Shown in pieces: positions 1-8,144 of a stretch of DNA of 64,000 nt (position 1 is the stretch's first letter; the number at the start of each line of letters is the position of its first letter). Location of the stretch: the NCBI GenBank assembly GCA_964478735.1, contig CAYZJB010000012.1, forward strand, positions 1 to 64,000, in the 5' to 3' direction. The translations under genes and the position numbers were made by a program. The stretch is from CAYZJB01 sp964478735 (GTDB lineage: Bacteria > CLD3 > SB21). Below the pieces are notes generated by a model, which was given only the letters and a program-made list of their open reading frames with translations, was not told where the DNA came from and did no database searches.

Positions 1-2
1 GA

Positions 3-227
3 TCGGCACCGGGAACGTTTCACCGGCCGGAATATTTTGCAAAAGTTTTTCCGGTGTATCTTGTAACGGAATTTCCTTATCGAAATTCGCTTTCCCACTT
101 TTTCGGCTACTTTAAAGTCAATTCCGCGCCTGAGACATACAGGCGAACGTCCGGAATCAAAAATCGTTACGCCATCGCGCGTAACGACGGTTCCGTGATT
201 ACCTACCTTCACCCGGTGTCGGAATGA
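3..227 (+). CDS. C-terminal end of an unidentified protein (partial at window edge)
   Basis: One forward frame stays open from the window edge to a TGA at 225-227, giving 74 residues with no start inside the window. The peptide is rich in Tyr, Phe and Arg and ends in LHPVSE. It matches no family I recognise. It converges tail to tail with the lipoprotein gene whose stop is 6 bases away, which is a sensible gene arrangement. An open frame of this length can also occur by chance, so it may not be a real gene. Confidence 0.35.
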   Translation, partial: SAPGTFHRPEYFAKVFPVYLVTEFPYRNSLSHFFGYFKVNSAPETYRRTSGIKNRYAIARNDGSVITYLHPVSE

Positions 228-232
228 CGTTT

Positions 233-619
233 TTACCGGATCAGTGCCCAGACCCATGCGGCGGTCACGGAAGTGATCGCGGCAATAATAGCGACTTTGC
301 GCTTCTCCAGGCCATTTCGATGGATGACCTGTAAATGAAGAATGGCGCTCTTCTTAAGCGGAACGATCCGGTCCGATGCGGAATGGGACGATGCGTCGTA
401 GATGTACACGTCGACGTAGTCTTCGTATGACCCCTTTTCGATATACCCTTTGATTCGGGCCGGCTTCTCGTGGTCCGGCTGGTAATCGATGAGCATCAAC
501 TGCCCCGTTCCGACGTACGGATTGACCGAGTCGGACGTCGCCTTGTCGTACACCATCGATGCCTTCATACATCCGGCGATCGACAGAAAAAAGGCCGTGA
601 GGCAGACGTTTACACGCAT
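233..619 (-). CDS. Small predicted lipoprotein with a C-terminal membrane segment
   Basis: 128 residues. The N-terminus (MRVNVCLTAFFLSIAGC) is a short hydrophobic signal ending in an IAGC lipobox, so Cys17 should be lipidated. The middle is polar and rich in Tyr, Asp and Ser. The end (about residues 107-127) is a hydrophobic Ala/Ile/Val/Trp stretch after a basic KRK, which looks like a membrane anchor. A lipid anchor at one end and a transmembrane helix at the other is unusual for so short a protein. The gene follows comM on the same strand after a 42-base gap and may share its transcript. No family was recognised; secretion is inferred from the signal alone. Confidence 0.6.
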   Translation of the reverse strand: MRVNVCLTAFFLSIAGCMKASMVYDKATSDSVNPYVGTGQLMLIDYQPDHEKPARIKGYIEKGSYEDYVDVYIYDASSHSASDRIVPLKKSAILHLQVIHRNGLEKRKVAIIAAITSVTAAWVWALIR

Positions 620-661
620 GTTCCATTGTACGGAAAGGGGGTGGAGGCGGGCAAGTCCTGT

Positions 662-2209
662 TCACATCGGATACGATCGATCGAGACTGCGATACTGGAT
701 GGCCTCGCTCACGTGTTCCGGTCGGATGGTTTCACTGGCGGCACAGTCGGCAATCGTGCGGGCGACTTTGAGAATGCGGTCGTACGCGCGGGCGCTGAGG
801 CCGAGTTTGGTAATGGCAAGCTTGATAAGTTCCGCGCCGCGATCGTCGAGCCGGCAGAATTCGCGGATCTCGTTCGATTCCATGTCGGCATTACAAAACA
901 ACTGGCGGCCGTTGCGTTTGAGTTTTGCGAAACGGCGCAGTTGAATGTCGCGCGCCTTCATCACGCGCTGACGGATGGTCTCGGACCTTTCGCCTGACGG
1001 CGCGGCGGAAAGTTCTTTGTATTTGATGGCCGGACATTCGATGTGAATGTCGATGCGATCGAGCAACGGACCCGATACACGCGACATGTATCGCTGGATC
1101 ACCGGAGCGGCGCACGTACACTGATGCGTCGGGTCGCCGTAATAGCCGCAGGGGCAGGGATTCATCGCACAGGCCAGCATAAAATTGGCCGGGTACGTCA
1201 GTGACATTTCCGCCCGACTGATCGTAACTTTGCCGTCTTCAAGCGGCTGACGCATGACTTCAAGGACGTTTTTTTTAAACTCCGGCAGTTCGTCGAGGAA
1301 CAGGACACCGTGATGCGCGATCGACACTTCGCCCGGCCGAGGAATATGGCCGCCGCCGATCAATCCGGCATCGCTGATCGTGTGATGAGGACTGCGGAAC
1401 GGCCGGATGGTGATCAACGCTTCATTGGCTTCGAGCAGTCCGGCGACACTGTGAATTTTCGTCGTCTCCAGCGCTTCGTCCAGCGTCAGATCGGGAAGGA
1501 TCGTCGGGAGGCGTTTGGCCAGCATCGTTTTGCCGCTGCCCGGAGGACCGATCATAATGATATTATGTCCGCCGGCGGCTGCGACTTCTAGGGCGCGTTT
1601 GGCATGGGCTTGACCTTTGACGTCCTGAAAATCGATAAGGCCATTGCGGCGTGCGGCAAGGATGCCGCGAATGTCGACGCGGTGAGGTTTGATATCGGCA
1701 TCACCGTTGAGAATGTCGACGGCCTCTCGCAGTGTTTGCACCGGCAGGACGTCCAATCCATCGGTCATGGCCGCTTCCGACGCGTTGTCCGCAGGTAAAA
1801 TAATTCCGCGCAGATTTTCCGATTTCGCTTTGACGGAAATGCTGAGCGCACCGGTCACGGGCCGCAGACTGCCATCGAGCGCGAGTTCGCCTAAAATGGC
1901 GTACCGATCCAGCATTTCCTGTTTGATCTGGCCGTGCGCGGCGAGGATGCCGAGCGCGATGGGCAGGTCGAACGCGCTGCCTTCTTTTCGGATGTCGGCG
2001 GGGGCGAGATTGACGGTGATGCGCTTGATCGGAAAATTCAGGCCGGAATTTTTGATGGCGGCGTTTACGCGTTCTTTGCTTTCGCGTACGGCGCCGTCGG
2101 GCAGTCCGACGGTGATGTAGCCGGGCACCGCCCCTTCGAGATGCGCTTCGACCGTGACCATGACGGCGTCGATGCCAAACGTCGTGGCACTTAAGATACG
2201 AGCTAACAT
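662..2209 (-). CDS. comM: ComM/YifB family AAA+ ATPase (Mg-chelatase-like)
   Basis: 515 residues, the normal length for the family. Residues 1-170 form the N-terminal ChlI-like domain. The AAA+ core has a Walker A (GPPGSGKT, about 221-228), a Walker B (LFLDELPE, about 303-310) and the Cys-rich insertion typical of YifB (CAMNPCPCGYYGDPTHQC, about 347-364). The C-terminal Mg-chelatase helical domain follows. In naturally transformable bacteria ComM is a hexameric helicase that drives branch migration of incoming DNA during recombination. That role is known from the family and inferred here. A ComEA-like gene lies 60 kb away in this window, so some DNA-uptake capacity is plausible. The start ATG is at 2209. 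Confidence 0.95.
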   Translation of the reverse strand: MLARILSATTFGIDAVMVTVEAHLEGAVPGYITVGLPDGAVRESKERVNAAIKNSGLNFPIKRITVNLAPADIRKEGSAFDLPIALGILAAHGQIKQEMLDRYAILGELALDGSLRPVTGALSISVKAKSENLRGIILPADNASEAAMTDGLDVLPVQTLREAVDILNGDADIKPHRVDIRGILAARRNGLIDFQDVKGQAHAKRALEVAAAGGHNIIMIGPPGSGKTMLAKRLPTILPDLTLDEALETTKIHSVAGLLEANEALITIRPFRSPHHTISDAGLIGGGHIPRPGEVSIAHHGVLFLDELPEFKKNVLEVMRQPLEDGKVTISRAEMSLTYPANFMLACAMNPCPCGYYGDPTHQCTCAAPVIQRYMSRVSGPLLDRIDIHIECPAIKYKELSAAPSGERSETIRQRVMKARDIQLRRFAKLKRNGRQLFCNADMESNEIREFCRLDDRGAELIKLAITKLGLSARAYDRILKVARTIADCAASETIRPEHVSEAIQYRSLDRSYPM

Positions 2210-2365
2210 AGGATTTCCCTCATTTAAGACGAAATCAAATTATCCGTCCCTGCCGGAAAATGCAAGGGAGAAAAAAACGAACGAAAACACGAGAGGGATC
2301 GTTCCAGGGTGAAGTACATTTACAATCAGGATGGACTCGTTTTCAAATTCATTGAGTAACAGATC

Positions 2366-2537
2366 GCCCCAATGGGGCTGTCGGATTTTTGGCTTTGCCC
2401 TTCAAGAGATAGCATGCCCCTACGGGGCAAGGACTGACGTCAGCTGAAGGTCAATCGAATGTCTCAGAAAAAAAGCACTGTAGGTGCGCACGGTCAGTAA
2501 CTCTCAATCTACGAGGAATCCGAAGCGCCGTAGGCGC
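2366..2537. repeat. Cluster of four short palindromes sharing a CCGTAGG-like core
   Basis: The 496-base gap between comM and the propeller kinase (2210-2705) contains no gene. Within it are four 13-base palindromes: 2366-2378 (GCCCCAATGGGGC), 2416-2428 (GCCCCTACGGGGC), 2475-2487 (GCACTGTAGGTGC) and 2525-2537 (GCGCCGTAGGCGC). Read on the appropriate strand, the last three share a core of C(C/T)GTAGG while their outer arms change on both sides together (GCCC/GGGC, GCAC/GTGC, GCGC/GCGC). Selection therefore seems to act on a hairpin rather than on the primary sequence. The last copy is followed by a T-rich TTTGTTTGTAA. They resemble REP-type elements and could be substrates of a RAYT-type transposase. 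Confidence 0.6.
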
Positions 2538-2705
2538 GATTTGTTTGTAAACGAAATCAGATTTGTAATGAAAAAGAAATTATGGTAATACCTACACACA
2601 AATTTACTGGTTTCCGCCGTTATGAACCGCCGATCTCTGATCGCGAAAGCCAGCGCAAGCAAGAAGAAAATGAACAAGAAACAGGAATGGAATAGTTCCC
2701 TACCG

Positions 2706-5700
2706 TCAACCTACCAGTGGAATTGAAAAGCTGAATGTCGATCCGTGGCCGACTTCGCTTTCGACCCAGACGCGGCCGCCGTGCAGTTCGACAATTTTTT
2801 TAACGATGGCCAGACCCAGTCCGGTGCTGGGTTCACCGGCCGTCGGGCGCGAGCTCAGACGGCCGAACGACACGAAGGCGCTTTCGATGTCCCTGGCCGA
2901 CAATCCCTGGCCGGTATCCGCCACGTGCATGACGATCTCGCGGTCCGTCGTATCGCAGGAAACCCGTACCGTACCGCCGGGATGCGTGTATTTGATGGCA
3001 TTGGACAGCAGGTTGTCGATGACCTCGCGGATTCGTGCGCGATCGAACGAGGCTTCGGGAACGGGATGGCCGTCGACGACGAGCCGGATGTTTTTTTGTT
3101 CGGCATACCGCCGGTGCAACTGTTCACACTCGTGTAGCAATGACGTCAGATCGTCCGGCTGGCGGTCGAGGGTTATTTTTCCAGATTCGATGGCCGCGAC
3201 GTCGAGGAGACTGGAAATCAGGTGCGACATGGCTTCAGCGGACTGCAAGACGGTCCGTAAATCGCCTTTGGCCAGCGACACGGACGCGGAGGTGTCACGC
3301 AATTCGGTCAGAATCAGCCGGACGTATCCGATGATGCTGCCGAGCGGGTTACGCAGATCGTGGGCAACGATGCCGAGAAATTCGTTTTTGCGGTCGTTGA
3401 GTTGTTCGAGCATCTGTGTTTTTTGTTCGAGTTCGACGGTCCGGCGGCGCACCAGCGCTTCCAGCCGGGTCCGTGCCGTTTCGATCTGCCGCACGCGCCA
3501 CCGGTAAACCGCCCAGATGAAAACAATGCCGGTGATAACGAGCAGCGCCCGGAACCACCACGTTTTCCAGAACGGCGGGTGGATGACGACGTCCAGCCGG
3601 GCTTCCTGTTCGTTCCACACGCCGTCGTTGTTGGCGGCACGGACTTTAAACCGGTACGTTCCGGGATCAAGATTCGTATAGCGGGCGACATTGCGATTGC
3701 CGGCGTCATTCCAGGATTCGTCCAGCCCTTCCAGCATGTACCGGTATTCGTTGCGCAGGGGATTGGCAAAATCAAGGGCGGCAAATTCGAAAGATAAAAA
3801 ATTATCCCGGTAGCCGAATTCGACGCGATCCTTAAATGATTGCACCGGCTGCTGAAATGACCGGGCAAATAACCGGACGTCCGTAATAACGATTTTTGGC
3901 GGGTGCGGATTGTCGCGAATATGACGCGGATTGAAACGGTTCATTCCGTTGACGCTGCCCCATAAAATTTCCTCGGCGGACGAGAGACAGGGATAGCTTG
4001 TACGATCGGTAAATCCGCGGCTTACGAGCCCGTCGTTCAAATCGTAATTTCGAAAGCGTTCCGTTGCCGGATCGAAGCGGGCGAGTCCACGGGAGGTACC
4101 GACCCACAGAAATCCCTGCGGGTCTTCAAGAATACCGTGTGCCATGTCGCCGTCGGCGCCATAAAACGAAGTAAACGTCCCGGGATCGGCGTGGTAGCGG
4201 TGCAATCCCCCGCCGTTGGTCCCGATCCAGAGCACGCCCGCCGACGACTCCAACAGAGCGGTGATTTCATTGCTGGTGAGGCCGTTCTTGACGTCAAAAT
4301 TCGTGAATGAACGTCGTGCGGTATCGAGCCGGCTCAATCCGTGGTCCGTCGTGCCGATCCAGAGCGAACCGTCGCGCGTGCAGAGCAGGGTTGAAATAAA
4401 ATCGCCCGGCAGGGACCGGTCGTTTTTTTCTTCGTGTTTGAAATTTTCAAACGTACGGGAATCCGGATCCCATCGGCTCAATCCGAATCCGTCCGTTCCG
4501 ATCCAGATGTCGCCCGTCGGATCCTGTACGATCGCATTGATTCGCCGACCGCCGATACCGGACGATTCCAGGTAATGCGTAAATTGTCGCGTGGCCGGAT
4601 CCAACACGGTCAATCCTTCCGTGGTTCCGATCCAGAGCCGGCCGCGCCGGTCCTGACAGAGCGCACGAACGCGGTCGTCGATCAGCGAATGAGGATCATC
4701 CGGCCGATGTTGAAATATTTCGAAATTTTCCGAGGTGCGGTCGAACCGGTGAAGGCCGCCTCCGTATGTCCCGATCCAAAACACATTGGGCGTCGTCCGA
4801 TCTTCGATAATGGCCGTCACGTCGTCGTGTTGCAAACCACCGGGCCGGTGGCGTCTGTGTTCATAGTGGAAAAAAGGTTTCAGCGGGTCACAGGTATTGA
4901 CGCCCTGGCTGCCCGTGCCGATCCAGATCGTTCCTCCCCGGTCTTCGTAAATGACGCGAATGAATTCGTCGGTCAAACCCCACGGGTTGTCCTCTTCGTG
5001 CGGATAATATTCGGCGTGCCGTCTCGACGGATCGAGGCGAACGACGCCGTCGCGGAATGTCCCGAGCCACAAAAATCCCGATCGGTCTTCACGAAGCGCA
5101 CGGACGCGGATCGGCAAGCCTTTTTGAATCAACGGATCGGCAATTTCGGTGTGGCGCGTGCGGGAGTTCCATCGATAGAGTTGGGTATGCGAGGCGATCC
5201 ACATCCAGCCGTCGCGATCGGCGGCGATCGAGTAGACTTTCCGATCGACGGCCGGTTTACGCCGGATATCCGGGATGGCCGGACCTATTTTCCCAGTCGA
5301 CGGATTCAGCGTATCGGCGCCGAGGTCCGTTCCGATCCAGATCCGGCCACCGTCATCCTGACTGATCGTCCAGACGCGGTTGTGACTCAGGCCGGAATTG
5401 TCCGTGCGAAAGTGGCGGAAAGCCGGTCGCGATCCGTCCCAGACGACTAGATCCAGTCCTTCCATAAACGTACCGAGCCACATCCGGCCCTGGCGGTCGA
5501 CAAAAAGGCACTGAATGCGATCGTCGGCGATCGACGTTGAATCCGAGGGATCGTGTTGATAAACGGTAAATTTACCCGTTTCGGGATTGAAGGCATTGAG
5601 GCCTCCCGGCCACGTGGCGATCCAGAATATTCCCGTCGAATCTTCGACGATGTCGCCGTAGGAAACACGCGATCCGGGATAGCTATCGTTGCGGAAGAGA

Positions 5701-5921
5701 ACGATCGAATGTCCGTCGTACCGATTGAGTCCGGCGCGCGTACCGAACCACATAAAGCCCTGACGGTCCTGAAAAATTGAAAATATCGAGCCGCTCGACA
5801 ATCCGTCTTCGACGTTCAGGTGGCCGAAGCGAATCGTCGATTGCTGCGCGGACGCCGGTAGCCGGACCAGAATGAAAAATACAACAACATACCGGACCGA
5901 CGAAATGATACGCCAATTCAT
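2706..5921 (-). CDS. Two-component regulator propeller-domain sensor histidine kinase
   Basis: 1071 residues. After a signal peptide (about residues 1-25) come repeated propeller blades of the Reg_prop type, with motifs such as FWIGT, LWIGT, IWIGT and GLNRYD recurring about every 40-50 residues to roughly residue 690. A Y_Y_Y domain follows (about 695-780), then one transmembrane helix (788-808) and a short coiled coil. The HisKA domain has the phospho-acceptor His854 in VAHDLRNPL. The HATPase_c domain has an N-box (NLLSNAIKY, about 970), DTGQG (about 1002) and GLGLA (about 1034). No receiver or DNA-binding domain is present, unlike the hybrid versions common in Bacteroidetes, so it needs a separate response regulator. 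None is adjacent. The periplasmic propeller probably senses a polysaccharide or other extracellular ligand; that is inferred from the family. Confidence 0.95.
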   Translation of the reverse strand: MNWRIISSVRYVVVFFILVRLPASAQQSTIRFGHLNVEDGLSSGSIFSIFQDRQGFMWFGTRAGLNRYDGHSIVLFRNDSYPGSRVSYGDIVEDSTGIFWIATWPGGLNAFNPETGKFTVYQHDPSDSTSIADDRIQCLFVDRQGRMWLGTFMEGLDLVVWDGSRPAFRHFRTDNSGLSHNRVWTISQDDGGRIWIGTDLGADTLNPSTGKIGPAIPDIRRKPAVDRKVYSIAADRDGWMWIASHTQLYRWNSRTRHTEIADPLIQKGLPIRVRALREDRSGFLWLGTFRDGVVRLDPSRRHAEYYPHEEDNPWGLTDEFIRVIYEDRGGTIWIGTGSQGVNTCDPLKPFFHYEHRRHRPGGLQHDDVTAIIEDRTTPNVFWIGTYGGGLHRFDRTSENFEIFQHRPDDPHSLIDDRVRALCQDRRGRLWIGTTEGLTVLDPATRQFTHYLESSGIGGRRINAIVQDPTGDIWIGTDGFGLSRWDPDSRTFENFKHEEKNDRSLPGDFISTLLCTRDGSLWIGTTDHGLSRLDTARRSFTNFDVKNGLTSNEITALLESSAGVLWIGTNGGGLHRYHADPGTFTSFYGADGDMAHGILEDPQGFLWVGTSRGLARFDPATERFRNYDLNDGLVSRGFTDRTSYPCLSSAEEILWGSVNGMNRFNPRHIRDNPHPPKIVITDVRLFARSFQQPVQSFKDRVEFGYRDNFLSFEFAALDFANPLRNEYRYMLEGLDESWNDAGNRNVARYTNLDPGTYRFKVRAANNDGVWNEQEARLDVVIHPPFWKTWWFRALLVITGIVFIWAVYRWRVRQIETARTRLEALVRRRTVELEQKTQMLEQLNDRKNEFLGIVAHDLRNPLGSIIGYVRLILTELRDTSASVSLAKGDLRTVLQSAEAMSHLISSLLDVAAIESGKITLDRQPDDLTSLLHECEQLHRRYAEQKNIRLVVDGHPVPEASFDRARIREVIDNLLSNAIKYTHPGGTVRVSCDTTDREIVMHVADTGQGLSARDIESAFVSFGRLSSRPTAGEPSTGLGLAIVKKIVELHGGRVWVESEVGHGSTFSFSIPLVG

Positions 5922-6022
5922 ATTGCCGCCTGCGGAATGATAACCGATGGCAGAGACGGGTCGTGAGAACGATTAAAGATCGGAAATGTTGGGCGGGAAA
6001 TCCATACCGGACTTGAGACGGT

Positions 6023-6725
6023 TTATACGCTTCCGAGCAGGCGCCGCATCTTATCCACGCACTGTGCGTCCATTCGTTGAAGGCGGTTTTTTTTCAAGTT
6101 CTCGCGGCAAATCCATCGAATGTCCATATCCTTGTGGGAAATCCATTTTTCCATCAGCGGTTTACCGTCAACGGGATCGGCCACGACGGCGACACTCCAG
6201 CCGTATCCGAGCGTTGTCGCAGCACCCGAAAGGCGTCGTCTTTTTTGTTTTTCGTTTTAGGAATCGATGCGGTGATGGCATCGAGTGTTTTCAGCACGGC
6301 AGCGGCATGGTGTCGCGCGTTCAGCAGTCTGGGCTCACACAGACCCGCGACCGCGGCGCGCCGTTCGAGAAGATTGCCCCTGGCCCACGAGGCGAGTTGT
6401 TCCAGCAGCCCTTCCATATCCACATCGCCGATCCGTTGCAATGCCATCGCCACACCTTCCCGCACGCGCCAGCGGGAATCGGATGCCGTCGCCCGTAGGA
6501 CCGGCCAGAGTTTTGTTTCACGCTTTGCGATAGAGCCCCGAGCCCGACGGCTCCGAAGGCTAATAGAAATTCTGCCCGACTTCCGGCGGGTTCCCTTGTC
6601 GGCAGCCGCCTGGATGAGTTCCAGATCGACGCGCGGGCCTGGGGAAGCCCGCTATTTTTCAATAAAAACGCGTCCCAGTTTTTGAGTTTTCGAAGCTCGG
6701 TGCGATACGCATCGATTTTACTCAT
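6023..6725 (-). pseudogene. HEAT-repeat-type protein, broken by several frameshifts
   Basis: Reading the minus strand from ATG 6725, pieces of one protein appear in order but in different frames. They are MSKIDAYRTELRKLKNWDAF, a shift into GPRVDLELIQAAADKG, back to EFLLAFGAVGLGAL, a shift into SDSRWRVREGVAMALQRIGD up to about 6215, and a last shift into LGYGWSVAVVADPVDGKPL and RWICRENLKKNRLQRMD, ending at TAA 6023-6025. Together they resemble a family of about 250-residue HEAT-like proteins that I recall with the same block order. At least three or four frame changes and an apparent internal loss of residues argue for a decayed gene. The retained high similarity suggests recent decay, or poor assembly of this stretch. 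Confidence 0.75.
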
Positions 6726-6861
6726 CGCGCGCTCATCGGTCTTTTTGCAATCGGCAAGATATGTAAATCAACAAAAGATCCGCGGCAAATGGGATGTCAA
6801 CGGTCATTGAAAAAGACACGGATTCCCGTTATGGTACGGGCGATTTGCCGGCGAGGTGTGA

Positions 6862-7770
6862 ATGGATCAGATTCTATTGCTCGCGATAAGTTTTGTTCTG
6901 GGTATCATCCTGCGCCGCACGAATCGGCTTCCGGAAAACACACCTGCGGTGTTGAACGGTTTCATCATCTATGTGTCACTTCCCGCATTGACACTGTTGT
7001 ATCTTCACGACCTGCGTCTGGACGCCGCTTTGCTGGCGCCGGCCTCGATGCCGTGGTTGTATTTTGCGTTTGCCGCCGCGTTGATTGTCGCCATCGGGCG
7101 ACAGTTCAACTGGCCGCGATCCGTCGTCGGATGCCTGTTGCTGACGACGGGAATGGGCAATACGTCCTTCGTGGGTCTGCCGATGATCGAAGCGTATTAT
7201 GGAACGCATGCGATTGGGATCGGACTTATTGCCGATCAGGCGGGGTCGTTTATGGTGCTCTCTACGTTAGGCTTGATGACAGCAACGCGGTTCAGTTCGG
7301 GCGATCTATCCTTCATGGCCATGGTGCGGAAAATCGTGTCGTTTCCTCCTTTCCTGTGTGCCATCGTTGCCCTGTCGACACAAAGCATTGAGATTCCGGG
7401 AGGGTTTCGTTCCGTGCTCGAACGTCTCGGTCAGACGCTGACGCCGATCGCACTTATTTCCGTCGGCATGCAGTTGCAGCTCACGTCGTTGAACGAGAGT
7501 CTTCGTCCACTGAGTGTCGGATTGATTTTGAAATTGCTCATTCTTCCCGGCCTGATGCTTCTGATCTATGCTCTGCTGTTCAAGGTCCGTGATCTCGTGC
7601 TTCAGGTGACGGTTTTTGAAGCGGCGATGCCGCCGATGATCACGGGCGGCATCATCGCGATGGAGTACAAACTTGAGCCGAAACTGGCGGCGCTGATGGT
7701 CGGGATCGGCATTCCGATTTCATTTCTGACGTTGGCGGGATGGTGGTGGGTGTTGGCAAGGTGGGTTTAA
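6862..7770 (+). CDS. AEC family transporter (auxin efflux carrier type permease)
   Basis: 302 residues with about ten hydrophobic helices and a central polar break, as in the AEC/BART superfamily. Family-like stretches include the N-terminal helix with GIILRR, GNTSFVGLPMIEAYYG (about 111-126) and a C-terminal MPPMITGGIIAMEY containing helix-breaking prolines. Members export or import organic anions across the inner membrane; the substrate cannot be read from sequence. A GAGG ribosome-binding site lies just before the ATG (GCGAGGTGTGA). The gene is flanked by two pseudogenes, so its own context says little about its role. Confidence 0.9.
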   Translation: MDQILLLAISFVLGIILRRTNRLPENTPAVLNGFIIYVSLPALTLLYLHDLRLDAALLAPASMPWLYFAFAAALIVAIGRQFNWPRSVVGCLLLTTGMGNTSFVGLPMIEAYYGTHAIGIGLIADQAGSFMVLSTLGLMTATRFSSGDLSFMAMVRKIVSFPPFLCAIVALSTQSIEIPGGFRSVLERLGQTLTPIALISVGMQLQLTSLNESLRPLSVGLILKLLILPGLMLLIYALLFKVRDLVLQVTVFEAAMPPMITGGIIAMEYKLEPKLAALMVGIGIPISFLTLAGWWWVLARWV

Positions 7771-7781
7771 CCGTATGGGGA

Positions 7782-8144
7782 ATGGCATCTGCTTTTGCGA
7801 TACTGCGCTTGGTATAACTTTCATCTCCCACCGCCATGCGTGCATTTGCAGGAACGGTGCCCGATTTTGGTGATTTCTAAATGGTATGGGCCTTCCACGG
7901 GGGCACGTTATTGCCTTGGGCAATAACGGTTTTTGAAATGGCGGGCGGAATTGTGTTGATCGCGGTTTTGTACGAACATGTTCTTTCCCTGATATTCGCA
8001 GCCCATATCGCCACGGGGATTGTCCTCGTACACGCCAGGTTGGGCTGGTTTGTCGTCGGACACGGGCAAAACGGTGCCGAATACAGTTTTCTTATACGTG
8101 TCGCGTGTCTGGCCGTATTTTGCCTACGCGGCGAGAAGCGTTAG
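7782..8144 (+). pseudogene. DoxX-like membrane protein, decayed
   Basis: The last 87 codons (7881-8144) encode helices with ITVFEMAGGIVLIAVLYEH and a G..EYSFLIRVACLAVF pattern typical of the C-terminal half of small DoxX-like four-helix proteins. The expected N-terminal half lies immediately upstream in other frames. ATG 7782 begins MASAFAILRLV and stops. A second frame then gives ITFISHRHA and, past an in-frame TGA, FLNGMGLP, matching the usual DoxX order of a histidine loop followed by FL..MGLP. At least one frameshift and one stop interrupt it. The 3' end overlaps the stop of the convergent phosphatase gene by 4 bases. The remaining 87-codon frame could in principle be expressed, but would lack the first helices. 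Confidence 0.65.

Noticed and set aside
2366..2537. CRISPR array
   Set aside because: The palindromes differ in sequence, are only 13 bases long and have no constant repeat-spacer structure or cas genes.
4434..5450. A 338-codon open frame antisense to the propeller kinase gene
   Set aside because: Repeats in step with the propeller blades on the other strand; no independent support.
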